From: Tetrapyrgos nigripes
Lineage: Eukaryota; Basidiomycota; Agaricomycetes; Agaricales; Campanellaceae
Assembly (NCBI GenBank): GCA_013368315.1
Contig: JAACJM010000146.1
Coordinates: forward strand, 1 to 64,000
Direction of reading: 5' to 3'
Length of the DNA: 64,000 nucleotides
Part shown: positions 1 through 11,456 of the stretch, piece by piece
Position numbering within the stretch: the first letter of the stretch is position 1
Layout of the letters: each line of letters opens with the position of its first letter
Position numbers and translations under genes: made by a program
Notes under the pieces: generated by a model
What the model saw: only the letters and a program-made list of their open reading frames with translations
The model's database searches: none
Told to the model about the DNA's origin: nothing

Positions 1-806
1 TGGTTCGATGAGGAGTAGTGGGCATCACAACGACATGGCGAGTGGTTTCGGAGATGATTTTCAAAAGGGCTTTTTGCCTTTTTGCCTTAGGCTTGCGTTT
101 GCGCTGTGGAGTTGGAATCCCAGCGGTGATTGTTTTGACTGAGGTTGATGATGGCCAAGAGCGGACACTTGAATGGCAAAGAGCAGTACTTGAGGCTTTA
201 ATGGCCTCCTACATTCGAAAAAATTTAAGTGTAAGAGTAGATAAACAAATATTCAGAGGACTCACTGCGATATGAGGGTTTTGTTTGATACGTTCGGACC
301 GGCGATGGACATGGGCTGGCTCGGGTGACAGTGACGGCAACTATCACAATAATTAGACTAAGAGCAGAAGAAAAAAAAATAACCCGACCTGAGCGGCACG
401 TCTGCCTCCACAGAAAGTTGGTACCTCGACATAGCATTGTCGAGGATTGTTGAGCACTTTGGACTTGGAGGATGTGGCGGGAGATGGAGTAGAATGCTGA
501 ACAAAGAAGGGAGAGTGATTGAAAGTCAATGTTAGCATGAGTACACTGGTGGAAAAAAAAAAGTAACACTCACACTCTTCCTTGAAGTAGCCTGAGTGAG
601 CTGATGAGTCGAAGTGGCCCGGGTAAGCTGATGATGAGAGACAAGGAGAGAGAGGTTAGTAGAAGGGGATGTAAAAGGTCAATGGATCACATACCCTTTT
701 TTGAGATGCTGGAGGCATTTTTGGGGAGGATGATTCAGATCCTGTTCGGTAAAAATCCGATCCAGATCCAATCAATACAAAAATGGAGTTTTGACAGTTC
801 GGATAG
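1..806. other. No supported gene
   Basis: Open frames on both strands are short, show no domain and no convincing exon chain. A purine-rich stretch lies near 360-380. Nothing else is called. Confidence 0.4.
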
Positions 807-1719
807 ATGTCGAACTTTAGCCCAAATGTGGCGCGTTCGGTAAAAGGTATGGGTAGTGTCACGCTGCATACACCCTTTCTTCCTTTCTTCCCTTCTTCTC
901 GTCCTGTGCTTCTTTCAAATCACCCACCCGTGGTCACTCTTTTAATTCTCATGCAGGCGAAATGGTCCAACAGTGATGTGGACATCATGATAGACAAGTT
1001 GAAGAACCAGAAGGCCCAAGGCAACCAATCACAGAGCGGTTGGAAACCAGACACTTGGACCACTGTCAGTAAACGTATCATTGCTGAGGGCTCACAAGAG
1101 GGAGCCGAGAAGAACCCAAAGAAGTGCTCAGACAAGTATGGCACTGTATGTACTTTTCATTGGCTTTCTCGTATATATGTCTTGCTAACTATTATGCAGT
1201 TGAAGGCTCAGTACAAAGCAGTCCATTATATACATACTAAAGCTTCAGGCTTTGGTTGGGATGAACAGAAGCAGATGGTTGTAGCAACTGATGAATGGTG
1301 GGACTGCCATCTTGATGTAGGTTATGATAATTGTCTATTTTTGTGCCTTTTCGTTGCTTATTATCTTACAGAAATTCCCAGATGATTCAAAATGGCGCAC
1401 AACACCTTTTCCTTGGTACGATGACATGTTTATCCTCGTTGATGGCAAGATTGCCACTGGGGACAATGCCTTTCGTGCTGGTACTGCTTCCCAACCTACA
1501 CCAGTGCATGGGATATCCCACATGCATTCTACTGGATATCCCAACCTGCACCAGTGCATGGGATATCCCACAACCTGCCATTGGGATCTCCCAGTGGACT
1601 CACATGGGACATCCCAGCAGATTCCGCTCACTGGGCACTGGGCAAATGGTGAGGCTAGCAAATTGTGTGCTCTTCTCTGGACATTTGTAAGAAGTATCGG
1701 GCCTGAACAGCGCTGTTAA
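807..1719 (+). CDS. Myb/SANT-like domain protein with repeat-derived C-terminus
   Basis: Proposed exons 807-839, 957-1145, 1200-1316 and 1372-1719; introns 2 and 3 have clean GTATGT/GTAGGT donors and CAG acceptors and keep the frame, while the first donor (GTAAAA) is weak. The protein shows the Myb/SANT-like pattern of fungal families: KWSNSDVDIMIDKL near the start, a tryptophan at GWKPDTW, KKCSDKYGTLKAQYKAVHYI, and GFGWDEQKQMVVATDEWWD, followed by FPWYDDM. Such proteins often accompany PIF/Harbinger-type transposons or exist as stand-alone DNA-binding proteins; no transposase is seen next to it. The last about 75 residues are encoded by a cluster of TGGGATATCCCA repeats, so the original C-terminus has probably been replaced. 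Family is fairly sure; function is inferred. Confidence 0.55.
1508..1620. repeat. Cluster of palindromic TGGGATATCCCA motifs
   Basis: Four copies of a palindromic block (CATGGGATATCCCA or close variants such as CATGGGACATCCCAG) occur in about 110 bp inside the last exon of the Myb/SANT-like gene. The same motif recurs at 22684-22735. Confidence 0.6.
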
Positions 1720-1849
1720 CCGTATTTTGGTAATGACGACACTTCGGGTGCCCGGTCTGCACTCAGGAACGCGCTCTGTGCCACTAAGGCTTGTGGGCGC
1801 TAAGGCGTACAGACCACTCTGTCAGAGGATTGATGCCAGCTTTTTCAAC

Positions 1850-1921
1850 GCCACAATAGTGTACCGGTTAGCACACCTTACTCTTTGAGTGGGAGGCCTG
1901 GGTTCGAATCCAGGTTGTGGT
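1850..1921 (+). tRNA. tRNA-like sequence (tRNA pseudogene or SINE head)
   Basis: A 72-nt stretch folds as a cloverleaf: acceptor GCCACAA with TTGTGGT (one G-U), D-stem GTGT/GCAC with loop GGTTA, and a perfect RNA polymerase III B box GGTTCGAATCC. The anticodon stem and T-stem have mismatches; read with standard numbering the anticodon would be CTT (Lys), but an alternative pairing shifts it. The weak stems argue for a decayed tRNA or the head of a tRNA-derived SINE rather than a working tRNA. Confidence 0.4.
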
Positions 1922-2111
1922 GTAAACTCTCCTGATCCTGTTTTTGCCTTTCGATATTGTCTTCATTTGGATTTTTCTCGTGAACTGTTGTAAAAACCTC
2001 TGTACTCAATAATGTCTCTTGATCTGCCCTTTTCAGTAGTGTACAGTATATAAATTCTTCTTCCCTCTTGAATCTCCCAAAAAGTTCATTATGAAAACAA
2101 ATATCTATATA

Positions 2112-5100
2112 TCAATCATCTATAACATCCACCACCCCTCTGAATCCATCTACCTCGTCAGTCGCATCCAAAACTGCCACCAATGCCGCATCCATACCTT
2201 CCTCAAAATCTACATCAAAGACTCCACCCTCCATCTCCTCCACCGATGAAGTTACCACCTCAGCTTGTGCCTCAGCCAACTCCTCTACTGAAGGACCCCA
2301 ACCTTCTGAATATCCATTACTTGCATCCACTCCGACAAGGGAAGGCAGCCACGCTGCACACATTTTCAGAAGGTGCTTGCGCTGTAGATCCAGCCAGTAG
2401 AAGAGCCCAGATTCCCCTTCTAGATGGATGAGTCAACTCTCATTGAAGATCAATCCGAATTGACCATATGACATACCAGTCACCCCCATTACATTGTTCA
2501 GTCTTCCCCATTCCTCAACAAACCACTCCTGCAGAGACTGGCGGTAAATGCGGATCCGCGACACTTCTTCGTTACAACGATCTAGCTCTAACATCGCCCG
2601 GATTCCTTTCCTAACATTTTCATCAGCCATCCATGCTGGGGGCTCTGTTCCCCCCTCGTCATCTAATCCAATATCCTGCCAGATATCCTCATCGACGTCC
2701 AAATCAAATAATGTTTCCCATTGCAGCTTCTTCGGAGCCACCGCAAACTTTGTCGCATGGCCTTTCCAGATTAACTCAGTCATTTCGTCGCAGAGCTTGT
2801 TGTACTTCGTTGCCAAGGCTGCGATTCCAGGCTCCCGTCTCTTGATGGAGTCTTGAATGTGCTCTGTCAGCTGTTGCTCTGATAACCCAACACGTCAGTT
2901 AATAATCCCATACACATAGAACAGAAGTCACTCGGACTCACCACTGTGTTGTTTCCTAAATGAACGCTCCAATCTATCAAACTCAAATTTCTGCGATCGC
3001 AGACATTCCTGGATACGTTTCTTCAATGCTCGTGCATTCATCCTCTTCATAAGATAAAGGTTTCTCTTCAAGTTGTTGACTTCCTCGAGCTGCTCCACTC
3101 CCAGTGCCCGTTCCTGTCTCTTCAAGTCGAGTTCTGTCTTGCGAATAGATTCGTCTGCCTTCTTCAGATCCTCGAGATGAGCACCTCCTGGAGCTGTGTC
3201 TATCGTTGCCTCAGAATCTCTACAGCCTTCCGTAGCCTAAGCGTCTCTTCCACCGCTTTTTCCCCTTCTTTTTTCTGTTTTTCTGAAAGCCAGATATTCA
3301 TCAGCTACCCTTGATCGCATCCAAAACAAGAGGATTGACGCACTTTGAAGAGGCTTCGTCTGAGACTTGACCTGTAACCTCCACTGTTCACGAAGCACCT
3401 CTCGGGATTTCCCTGCCTTGTCAAAGTCTTCTTGAGCATCTCGTCGTCGCTGCAGACATAATTGAAGCTTTCGATGCAGCCATTTCCCAGCACCAACAAG
3501 GGCTTGCTCGTTATTGAAGTGTAGTTGTGAGTCAAGCGTGTAGAGACGGAGATAGTACTACATTCCGGGAACGGATGTCAGTAGCTGGAGCTAGATAAAG
3601 CACAATAAATTAAGGAACTCACCCCTGCTACCCATGTATACGCAATTAACCGACTGAGAGCATGCCAACACCTTTCACAAGTCTCTCCATCACATAAACC
3701 AAAACCTCCGCACTTCCTCGGGTGGTATACAAGCTGACATGGCCATTGGTGACCGTAGGCATGGAAAACTGACACTCCCCACACGATACAATCCAGATAC
3801 CGAGACAGGAAGCCCCACTTCAAGCAGCTTCGTTCTAGTTGGCAGGCAATATCGTACAGAAAACCAACAGTCCAGTCCTCTGGCAAGTTTTCAAATAATG
3901 TCTGGAGGAGGATGAGAATATAATGTTGTTTCTCCCCCAGGGAGTTCATCGTTACCACAAACAGGCTGGCACCATGAGGGCAGAAAATTTCCGCCAGTGC
4001 ATGCTCCTCATATCCTTTAGCACGAGACTTTGAACGTGAATCGTCTGAAGCCGTAAAACTCGTGTTACACCCGTCCAAAACTGACTTCAGAATCTTCATT
4101 CCCTGCTCGACATAGTTGTTCTCCGGATCCTCGTCCTCTCGCACTCGCTTGCCTGGCCTTGTACCTCGAAAATTCTCAATGTAGTCCTCCATCTCGCGCA
4201 CTGTGTCCAGATGGATGAAGAAGGTGTCTGGATGTACTCGACAAGGGTCTTTCCCGTGCTGGTCGTTATGCTTCTGGGTAAAGCACACGTCCACGCACAC
4301 AAGGACAGTAGGTCTAAACGAGAACATCATTAGCACTGTCAAATCATTTGAGGTGTCAAAGTGACTCACCCTTTCTCTGCATCCTCGTCATTTGGCCTTG
4401 TAGTCCGTCCAAAGCACATAGGACATCGGGATCTCAGATATTCAGAAGGCCGCCTATTTTCGTCGTCCAGGGTGCGAGACCTGCCTTCCACAGGACCTGC
4501 AGGACCAGTAGTCGTTCTCTCACGGGAGGGTGACTTGGAACGTCTACGTTTTCCAGTGCGTCCAGGCAGATGTTCCTCATTGTCAGATGAGTCCTCTTCA
4601 TGTCCAGCTGCTTCCATATCTCTTCTGCCTTGTTCAGTACCACGGTGCACATTTGCCTCTTCTTGAAGTCGATCATTGGTGTTCCTTAGATATTGGTTGC
4701 AATACTCAGTCGTCACATTCTGTAGACTATTGAACCACTGCAGGGCATTGGAAAAACGTCATCAAAGAGGATCCTATACATCCACAATTAGCCTACTTGC
4801 AGGTCTCTAAGCCGCAGATATCACTCACCGTGCCTTTCAACCGATAGTTCTGTGCATCAAGGAAGCTCTCCAATGCATGGCACCACACTGTATGGTTAGG
4901 TGCGATTCGCAGGAACAATCGCGTAATGAAGTCCAGCATCCTGATATCCACCGCTAGAGTCGGTTGGAATGGTGCACAAGGGAACAGGCCACTCTTAACC
5001 AGCTGTTTTGCAATATAGGTACGAGGCTGGCAACAACAATAAGGAACAGTGATCGTCTCCAAGCCTAGGGACTGTCAGTATGTGATATCTGACACAGCTC

Positions 5101-5657
5101 TAGTGCAACTCATGATTAAAACGGACTACGCTGACTGTCAATTCCTGACGATTCCGACACTTGCAAACCTCCTCCAACCTAAATCCAAGATCCTCACGTA
5201 GGTTCCGAGTATCCTGCAGCAACTCCATGTAGGGATCTACCAGGCTGGGGATGACCTCGGTCATCCAATGTTTGGCCTGGTCTGCTTTCTTCTGCCTACT
5301 TCCCTTTACTGGAGATCTTTGTCCAACTATGCTGTGAAATCCTCCTTGTAACAACGTTGCAACTTCCCCGTTATTGGGAAAGTCAGTCCTCAGAAGCAGT
5401 CCAGAGGCAGCGTCCATTCCAAACTTGCCAACTGGATGATCCCCATTGAGACCGACTTGTCCTCGTAGAATGGGAAGAGTGGGGTCTTGTGTGAGGGCTT
5501 CATCTTGTGGCAACAGCACCAGAGGTCGGGACTGTCTGTTCTTTTTGGCAGTCTTGGACATTCCTCGGATTATACTAGGTTTGTACGATGTCGCAGTGAG
5601 TTCCGATGCTTTCTTCTCACTGCTCTTGCCTTTTGGAAATTTCAATCGAGACGACAT
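2112..5657 (-). CDS. KDZ-superfamily transposase, CxC1-like, nearly intact
   Basis: Exons, read from the right: 5130-5657, 4829-5071, 4370-4737, 3623-4313, 3344-3557, 2942-3282, 2477-2878, 2112-2419; all junctions are GT..AG and about 1,030 residues result. Landmarks in order: LETITVPYCCCQPRT and GLFPCAPFQPTLAVDIRMLDF (cysteine-cluster region), LRSRCPMCFG, then the catalytic core VLVCVDVCFTQKHN (first Asp), FLYDIACQLERS (second Asp), AYGHQWPCQLVYHPRKCGGF and DGETCERCWH (Glu), then long coiled coil. This is the KDZ (Kyakuja-Dileera-Zisupton) DDE-type transposase fold, acting on DNA in the nucleus. The exon sum is one base short of a multiple of three; the break lies in exon 2942-3282 near 3195-3215, where the frame of LRLRKAVEIL jumps to that of APGGAHLEDLKKADE. 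Either a 1-nt deletion or a sequencing error is present; otherwise the gene reads as intact. Confidence 0.85.
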
Positions 5658-5862
5658 TGAGCTGGGTGGTGGGAGTCCGAAGGTAGTAGAAGGTAGCAGA
5701 GCTGGTCCAGTGATTCTGCAAAGCCAACATTGCCTAGAAAGGACTGGTCCAGCATCCTGGCGTCCATTGTAGGCCAGCTGTTCCCACTATCACTCCACGC
5801 CCCATCAAGACCCCCACATCTTTCCTCGTCAACTTTTAAGCTCTGTACCCTAAACCTCATCT
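5658..5862. promoter_or_regulatory. Divergent promoter region between KDZ gene and small gene A
   Basis: Only 205 bp separate the start codons of the KDZ transposase (minus) and the small cysteine-containing gene (plus). A shared bidirectional promoter is inferred from the spacing; no clear TATA box is visible here. Confidence 0.3.
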
Positions 5863-6439
5863 ATGCCGGCCCCCAAAAAAGCAACCATTCAGAGACCTGT
5901 CGCTCCTCTCAGAATGGTAGATGACGATTTCCTCAGAGACCTTGCAGAAGATTGGCAGACTCTCCACTGTCCCTACATCATTGCTGCAACTGACGTGCAG
6001 AACGTCACTTTTGCTATACGTTGCTACATGCATCCAAACATCGAAGACGAGCTTGTCTGGTGCCCCAACCCCCTTCAAAATGCCCCTAGACACCACTTTT
6101 TCCTTATCCAGCCCACCGGTGATTTCGTGGTTGAGTGTCAGTACTGTGATGTTGGTGGGGCGCCAGCCATAGATATTCGCCAGCGTCTTCTTCTGCAAGA
6201 TGCTTTGCGACGCTGGCGTTGCTACTGTGACAGCTACCTCAAGTACCTGCGGCTGAAGCCTCACATGGGAGAGATAATCCGCCAGCTGATCACTAGAGCA
6301 TGGCAAGGTCAGCTAATTTCACCTTTAACTTCTATCTTTTCACTCACTGAGATCGGTCGTCTTCGTCTTAGAACGCCCTACAGGCACTGGCACTCGCACA
6401 GACCCCATCTGTCTTGACATCGAACCATTCCTCCCGTAG
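5863..6439 (+). CDS. Small hypothetical protein A next to KDZ transposase
   Basis: Exons 5863-6307 and 6384-6439 give 166 residues in frame; without splicing the frame stops at 6417 (184 residues). I do not recognise the family. Visible features: CPYIIAATD near residue 37, a WCPNP turn, PTGDFVVECQYCDVGG, and QDALRRWRCYCD near residue 120. The order CPY - CP - Gly/Cys strand - QxAxxxWxC is shared with the next gene downstream (6936-7517), so the two look like diverged paralogues. They sit tandemly on the strand opposite the transposase, which suggests, but does not prove, that they travel with it. No signal peptide or membrane segment is apparent. Confidence 0.5.
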
Positions 6440-6870
6440 TTTACGGTCATTGCAGACCTAATTTTTATCTGGTGCTTGTCCTGTATGAGTTACCCAACCA
6501 ACTATTATGTAAAAAAATGTCTCTTTTGCCCACCTCTATCCGTCTCCAATGTCTCCTACTTTTTCCATAGTTTTATGTCGTTTCGGATACCCTTACTGCC
6601 TTCCTCACACTCTGTTTACTGTCGAAAATAAAATCTTATTGTGCTCCCAGTTTTACATTGTAAGGTACCCAATCAAGGTTTAGACATACGTCCTCTCGGA
6701 CTCCAGAAAATCTTATTGTTCTCCCCATTCTCTACCTCGACATCCTAAGTGAAGGTCCGTAATAAGCCGAGTCCGCAATCATAACAAGGGACATGAAGTA
6801 ATAGCAACTCCATAAGTGCCGCAAATGGACTGCCTAATCTGAGTCCACCTCTTTCGCTATCTTGTACACA

Positions 6871-6878
6871 TATAAAGG
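6871..6878 (+). promoter_or_regulatory. TATA box of small gene B
   Basis: TATAAAGG lies about 65 bp upstream of the ATG at 6936, a normal spacing for a fungal core promoter. Confidence 0.5.
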
Positions 6879-6935
6879 GGCGTAGTTTTCTCAGTCAAAC
6901 CAAACCACTGAGACCACCTTTTGTTTCGCTTCCTC

Positions 6936-7517
6936 ATGACTCAACCAACCCCAAACTCTACCAATGCGCTCAAGCAGCGTGTCTTGGGACATACTGTCCA
7001 ACTTCATCCTCCTCCAGCTGTCTTGCTTGCTGTCGGTTGCCCATATCCCGTGTTCACGAACACAGTATCCTTGGATCGGCAGGCTATGCTAGAGATCTTT
7101 TTTAAGATCCGGCCTTGGGTCACACTTGACATTGTGTGTCCACACGCCTACGACAACGATCCCCTCGACACTGAGGACTATCACCTCCAACCCCATCCAT
7201 CCCTCCCTCCTATGGACCTTACCCACGATGACCGTCGTCCTATTCACACCCTCAGAATCGACACCAAAGGCAACCTCACAATCTTGTGCTCCAACGAGTT
7301 TCTCGACCATGTCCATTGCAACAACACCATCGTCTTGGACAAAGACGAACAAACCATCTTCCAATCCGCCATCAAGAAGTGGCATTGTGAACATGTAAGT
7401 CTTCCCCCCTTGGCTTCATCTTTGCTTGCGTGACGAGTTCTGACTTGCTGCACCTTCCAGAAAAAACTCGCCAACTTGCCTTGTCAGCACAGAATTCAAT
7501 GGGCAGATGACGCATGA
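6936..7517 (+). CDS. Small hypothetical protein B, probable paralogue of A
   Basis: Exons 6936-7394 and 7461-7517 (GTAAGT donor, CCAG acceptor) give 171 residues. The start at 6936 was preferred to the in-frame ATG at 6921 because it matches the compact leader and the TATA box. Features: VGCPYPVFTN near residue 35, DIVCPHAYDND, IHTLRIDTKGNLTILCSNE, VLDKDEQTIFQSAIKKWHCEH, then a short cysteine-containing tail. The layout parallels protein A (CPY, CP, a strand ending in Cys, then Q-x-A-x3-W-x-C). No known domain is recognised. Function unknown; the clean promoter, intron and open frame argue for a real gene. Confidence 0.55.
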
Positions 7518-8222
7518 CTCCCTCTAATCAACATAGTGGACTGTAGGATTGTTAGGCAGTAGAATAGAACGTAGCCAAGACTTCTCTTACCAATATGATT
7601 GACATCGGTTTCTGTTCTGCTCTTTCACCGAGTAAACCTGCAAAGGTCATCCCTTTCAGAATAAGGAAAGCGTGAATAGCTGGAGACAGTCCTCACCCAT
7701 GAAGTGCAATCACGCAATTGTTCATTGTTCCTTTATCTTCAGTCGCATCTTGATGAATCCTCCCCACCTCCTTGGCACTTCCAAACAATGTCGTTCATGC
7801 TACCCAACTTTGACATTCCAGCTCTCTATTGTACCCAGCTGACGGACATCCCATCCTCAGTCAGAGACCGCGACACTGGCCAATGGTGAGCTGATAGTCT
7901 CAATTATACTTTCGTACCATACTCACCTTATGTTATCAATAGCCCCGCAATTTCCAACGAGACTCCTATGGACCGTAGTTTAACGTCGTTGCAGACGCTC
8001 ATTTGCTGGCTTTACGGTTCACACTACGTTTATGTACTGATACACACGCTCATATTTTCATAAACATCATCTACATACATCATAATATACATAGATACGA
8101 TGGTCAGGTGGTATATCAATACAAAAGTCTGGATGAGTCCGCACAACACCAAGACAAAACCGCTATGCAAAATATATACACAATAAAGTGTACAGACACG
8201 TCCACACTGTCAAGTAATGCAA
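7518..8222. other. No supported gene
   Basis: Short open frames only. No repeat structure is seen. Confidence 0.4.
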
Positions 8223-8885
8223 TCAATCCTTATCCTTCTTCTTCTTCTTATTGGGTGGGCATCTCTGCTCTCTTTTATTCTTTCTCAACACCTGTTTCTT
8301 CTCCAGCACCCATGGAGTCAAAGGATTGTCACGGGCTATAGGCCCAGTATTCACACAAATGCTCGCATCAATCAGTAACTCCTCGTCTAAGACTTCCTCC
8401 TGTGCTGTTCCCCAATCGCTGAACGTTGCTACCACCATCCAAGGCACCTCCTTGTGCTCCTCTTTGTCATACCGGACGTAGAGACACCGAGCATACTTGC
8501 CAGCATGTTCTCTGAAGCAAATGAGGATGCCTTCTTCATGAGAAGTTGCTTTCACTGGCTTCGGATGCACCTGGTCAGGATCCACAAGGAACGGTCTGCT
8601 CTTGCCATATTGTAGCTGCACCTTCTTGTCCTTCACGATGGGAGTAGCATGGATCCGGTCTTTTTCAGGTCAGTCTTTGGGTCGGTAAATGGCTAGGAAT
8701 GTTTTCCCATCGAGTTGAGGGTGCATCCACGTCGGTAGAGGCTTGGATGACGACGGCAAGTCCAGTTCCGAGAAGGTGGGGTCCCAAGCACTGCCATCAC
8801 AACACACTTCTTCCTCGGGTGGAGGCGGAGTCAGACCTCGCTGAAGAGTGGATTTCTTTGGAGTTGAGGCACTGGGTGCAAACAC
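8223..8885 (-). pseudogene. KOW/Spt5-like protein fragment, interrupted
   Basis: One reading frame runs through 8885-8223 with a single in-frame TGA at 8672-8670. It encodes an acidic CCDGSAWDPT segment, a short HPQLDGKTF stretch, and ILICFREHAGKYARCLYVRYD followed by VPWMVVATF, ending in a lysine-rich tail. The AGKYAR-type segment resembles the KOW-containing C-terminal blocks of Spt5-like multi-copy proteins in agaricomycetes. The first codons (M-F-A-P-S) are made by the terminal repeat of the MITE at 8870, so the true N-terminus is lost. Family assignment is tentative. Confidence 0.4.
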
Positions 8886-9148
8886 TTGTAATTCCTTGGA
8901 TATACAGAGGAATTACACAAGACTTACACTGGTACACTCAATATGTAAGTCCACTTGACTTACTAAAGTATTACCAAGGACCACTGTGAGACTTCATGCC
9001 TTACAATAGTCATATATAATTGTTCTATTTTTCTTGGTCTCTGGTAATACTTCAGTAAGTCAAGTGGACTTACATATTGAGTGTACCAGTGTAAGTCTTA
9101 TGTAATTCCTCTGTATATCCAAGGAATTACAGGTGTTTGCACCAAGTG
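8870..9148. mobile_element. 279-bp CACTG-ended palindromic MITE, copy 1
   Basis: Starts CACTGGGTGCAAACACTTG and ends with its near inverse. Two about 100-bp arms fold on each other around an about 80-nt unpaired loop. A second copy, in opposite orientation relative to the loop, is at 27267-27545. The element joins the KOW-like fragment on its left. Confidence 0.85.
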
Positions 9149-10180
9149 CTGGGTGCAAATACCCGTAAATACATCATCATACTGTGATATTACTGAAGAC
9201 TTACTCAGTGCCAATCAGTTTGTAAATCCCCATGTATTATGGAAGTATTATGTTAAAGCCAAAATTTCACAGCAATTCCATAAGGTTTCTGTAAGTCAGG
9301 GTGTATTACTGGAGTCTTTCTATGTGAGATTCTGTCACAGTAATACATACTACAATACCATTGAGAAATACAGAAACATTTTGTTGTGACACAGAGTCAC
9401 AGTATGTCATAGAGTAATACAGCCTGGATTTATAGAAGACTTACACAAATGAAATACTGTAAATACACTGTCATACTATGACATTACTAAAGACTTACTT
9501 AGTGCCAATCAATTGTATATCTCTGTGTATTACAGAAGTATTACAGAAGTATTACAGAAAAGCAAAAATTTCACAACAGTTCCATAAGGATTCTGTAAAT
9601 CAAGTTGTATTACTAGGATTTTTCAATGTGACATTCTGTCACAGTAAGACATAGCATAATACCATTAAGATATACAGAGATATCTTGATGTGACACATGG
9701 TCACAGTATGTCATATAGTAAGACTGGCCAGTTTTACAGAAGATTTATGAGATTAAAAGCTATAGTAAATCACAAGAAATTGTCATTGTATTTATCATAG
9801 ATTTACTGAGTGACAAAATGGTAACAGAAATGGATCAATAAAATCAGGTGTATTATGGAAGCTTTATGGAATCCAAAATATTTCCATAGAATGTCATAAG
9901 TTCACAGAAAAGTCTTACACCAAGATGGAATACATATAGTATCCTGGATATGCTGAAAGAGTTAAAGTATGACCCCTGTAAGTCAAGGGGAATTATTTTA
10001 AATTTATTGAATAGCAGGTATTCCATAAATCTTGGGTAAATCATATGGACTTACATAAGATATATATAGAGACGGGAGTTCATAAAATGATAGTGTAAGA
10101 GTGCAAGTCTTACTGTAGATTTATGGAATCACAAGTCAAATTTTTGAAGATAGTGAAGGTTTACAAAAGGTATACAAAAT
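9149..10180. mobile_element. AT-rich arm of a CACTG-type fold-back element
   Basis: Begins CTGGGTGCAAATACCCG, a terminal repeat like those of the MITE and of the 37-42 kb element. It contains recurrent GTGACA..TGTCACAGTA-type short inverted motifs and a roughly 300-bp internal duplication (from about 9163 and from about 9462). The texture matches the arms of the 37139-41841 element. No coding sequence is seen. Confidence 0.55.
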
Positions 10181-10184
10181 GTGG

Positions 10185-11456
10185 GGAGGTGCTGTGACAG
10201 TGCTGTGAGCTTGTGAAGAATATCATTGTCGTGAAGGTGTCACAAAAGTGTCATGAAGGTATCGTGAAAGTGTTGCAAAGGTGTCATGAAGATGTCATGA
10301 AGATGTCATGAAGGTGTCGTGAAGGTGTCGCAAAGGTGTCGCAAAAGTGTCATGAAGGTGTCGTGAAGGTGTCATGAAGGTGTCATGAAGGTGTTGCAAA
10401 GGTGTTGCAAAGGTGTCATGAAGATGTCACCGAAGGTGCTGTGAGGGTGTTGCAAAGGTTTGGTGAAGGTATCATGAAGGTATTGGGAAGGTGTCACAAA
10501 GGTATCGTGAAGATGTTGCAAAGGTATCAGGAAGGTGTTGTGAAGTTATCATGAAGGTGTCATGAAGATGTCATGAAGGTGTGGTGAAGGAGTCGCGAAG
10601 GTGTCAGAAAGGTATTGGAAAGGTGTTGTGAAGATGTCGTGAAGGTGTGGTGAAGGGGTGTCATGGTGAAGGTGTTGTGAAGGTATCAGGAAGGTGTCAC
10701 AAAGGTGTCATGAAGATGTCGTGAAGGTGTCGTGAGGGTGTTGCAAAGGTTTGGTGAAGGTAGCACGAAGGCATTGGGAAGGTGTCATGAAGGTATCATG
10801 AAGGTGTTGCAAAGGTATCGGGAAGGTGTTGCAAAGGTATTGTGAAGGTGTCATGAAGGGGTTGCAAAGGTGTCGCAAAGGTGTCGTGAAGGTATCGCAA
10901 AGGTGTCATAAAGATGTCGCTGAAGGTATCATGCAGGTGTCGTGAAGATGTCTCGAAAGTATCATGAAGGTATTGAGAAGATGTCAGGAAGGTATCAGGA
11001 AGGTGTCATGAAGATGTCATGAAGGTGTCGTGAAGGTATCAAGCAGGTGTCGTGAAGGTATCCTGAAGGTATGGGGAAGGTGTTGTGAAGGTATGGGGAA
11101 GGTGTTGTGAAGGTGTTGGGAAAGTGTCTGAAGGTATTGTGAAGGTGTCATGAAGATGTCGTGAAGGTGTGGTGAAGGAGTGTCATGAAGATGCCGTGAA
11201 GGGGTCGTGAAGGTGTCATAAAGATATCATGAAGGTGTCATGAAGGTGTTGCAAAGGTTTTGTGAAGGTGTCATGAAGGTATTGGGAAGGTGTCATGAAG
11301 GTATCATGAACGTGTTATGAAGATGTCACGAAGGTATCGTGAAAGTGGCGTGAAGGTGTCATGAAGGTGTTGCAAAGGTTTTGTGAAGGTGTCATGAAGG
11401 TAGCCTGAAGGTGTCGTGAAGGGGTTGCAAAGGTGTCATGAAGGTGTTGCAAAGTA
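10185..11456. repeat. 12-bp minisatellite (ATGAAGGTGTCG-type), one orientation
   Basis: About 1.27 kb of degenerate 12-bp units around GAAGGTGTCATG/GAAGGTGTCGT. All units point the same way. The array ends at TATGGAAAGCAGGAAGG, the same edge sequence found inverted at 18060-18090 beside the second array. Confidence 0.9.

Noticed and set aside
225..569. 114-codon minus-strand frame with hydrophobic stretches
   Set aside because: No splice signals, no domain, low-complexity start; looks like chance.
10185..11456. Possible CRISPR array
   Set aside because: Units are 12 bp and contiguous with no spacers, and the sequence is eukaryotic.
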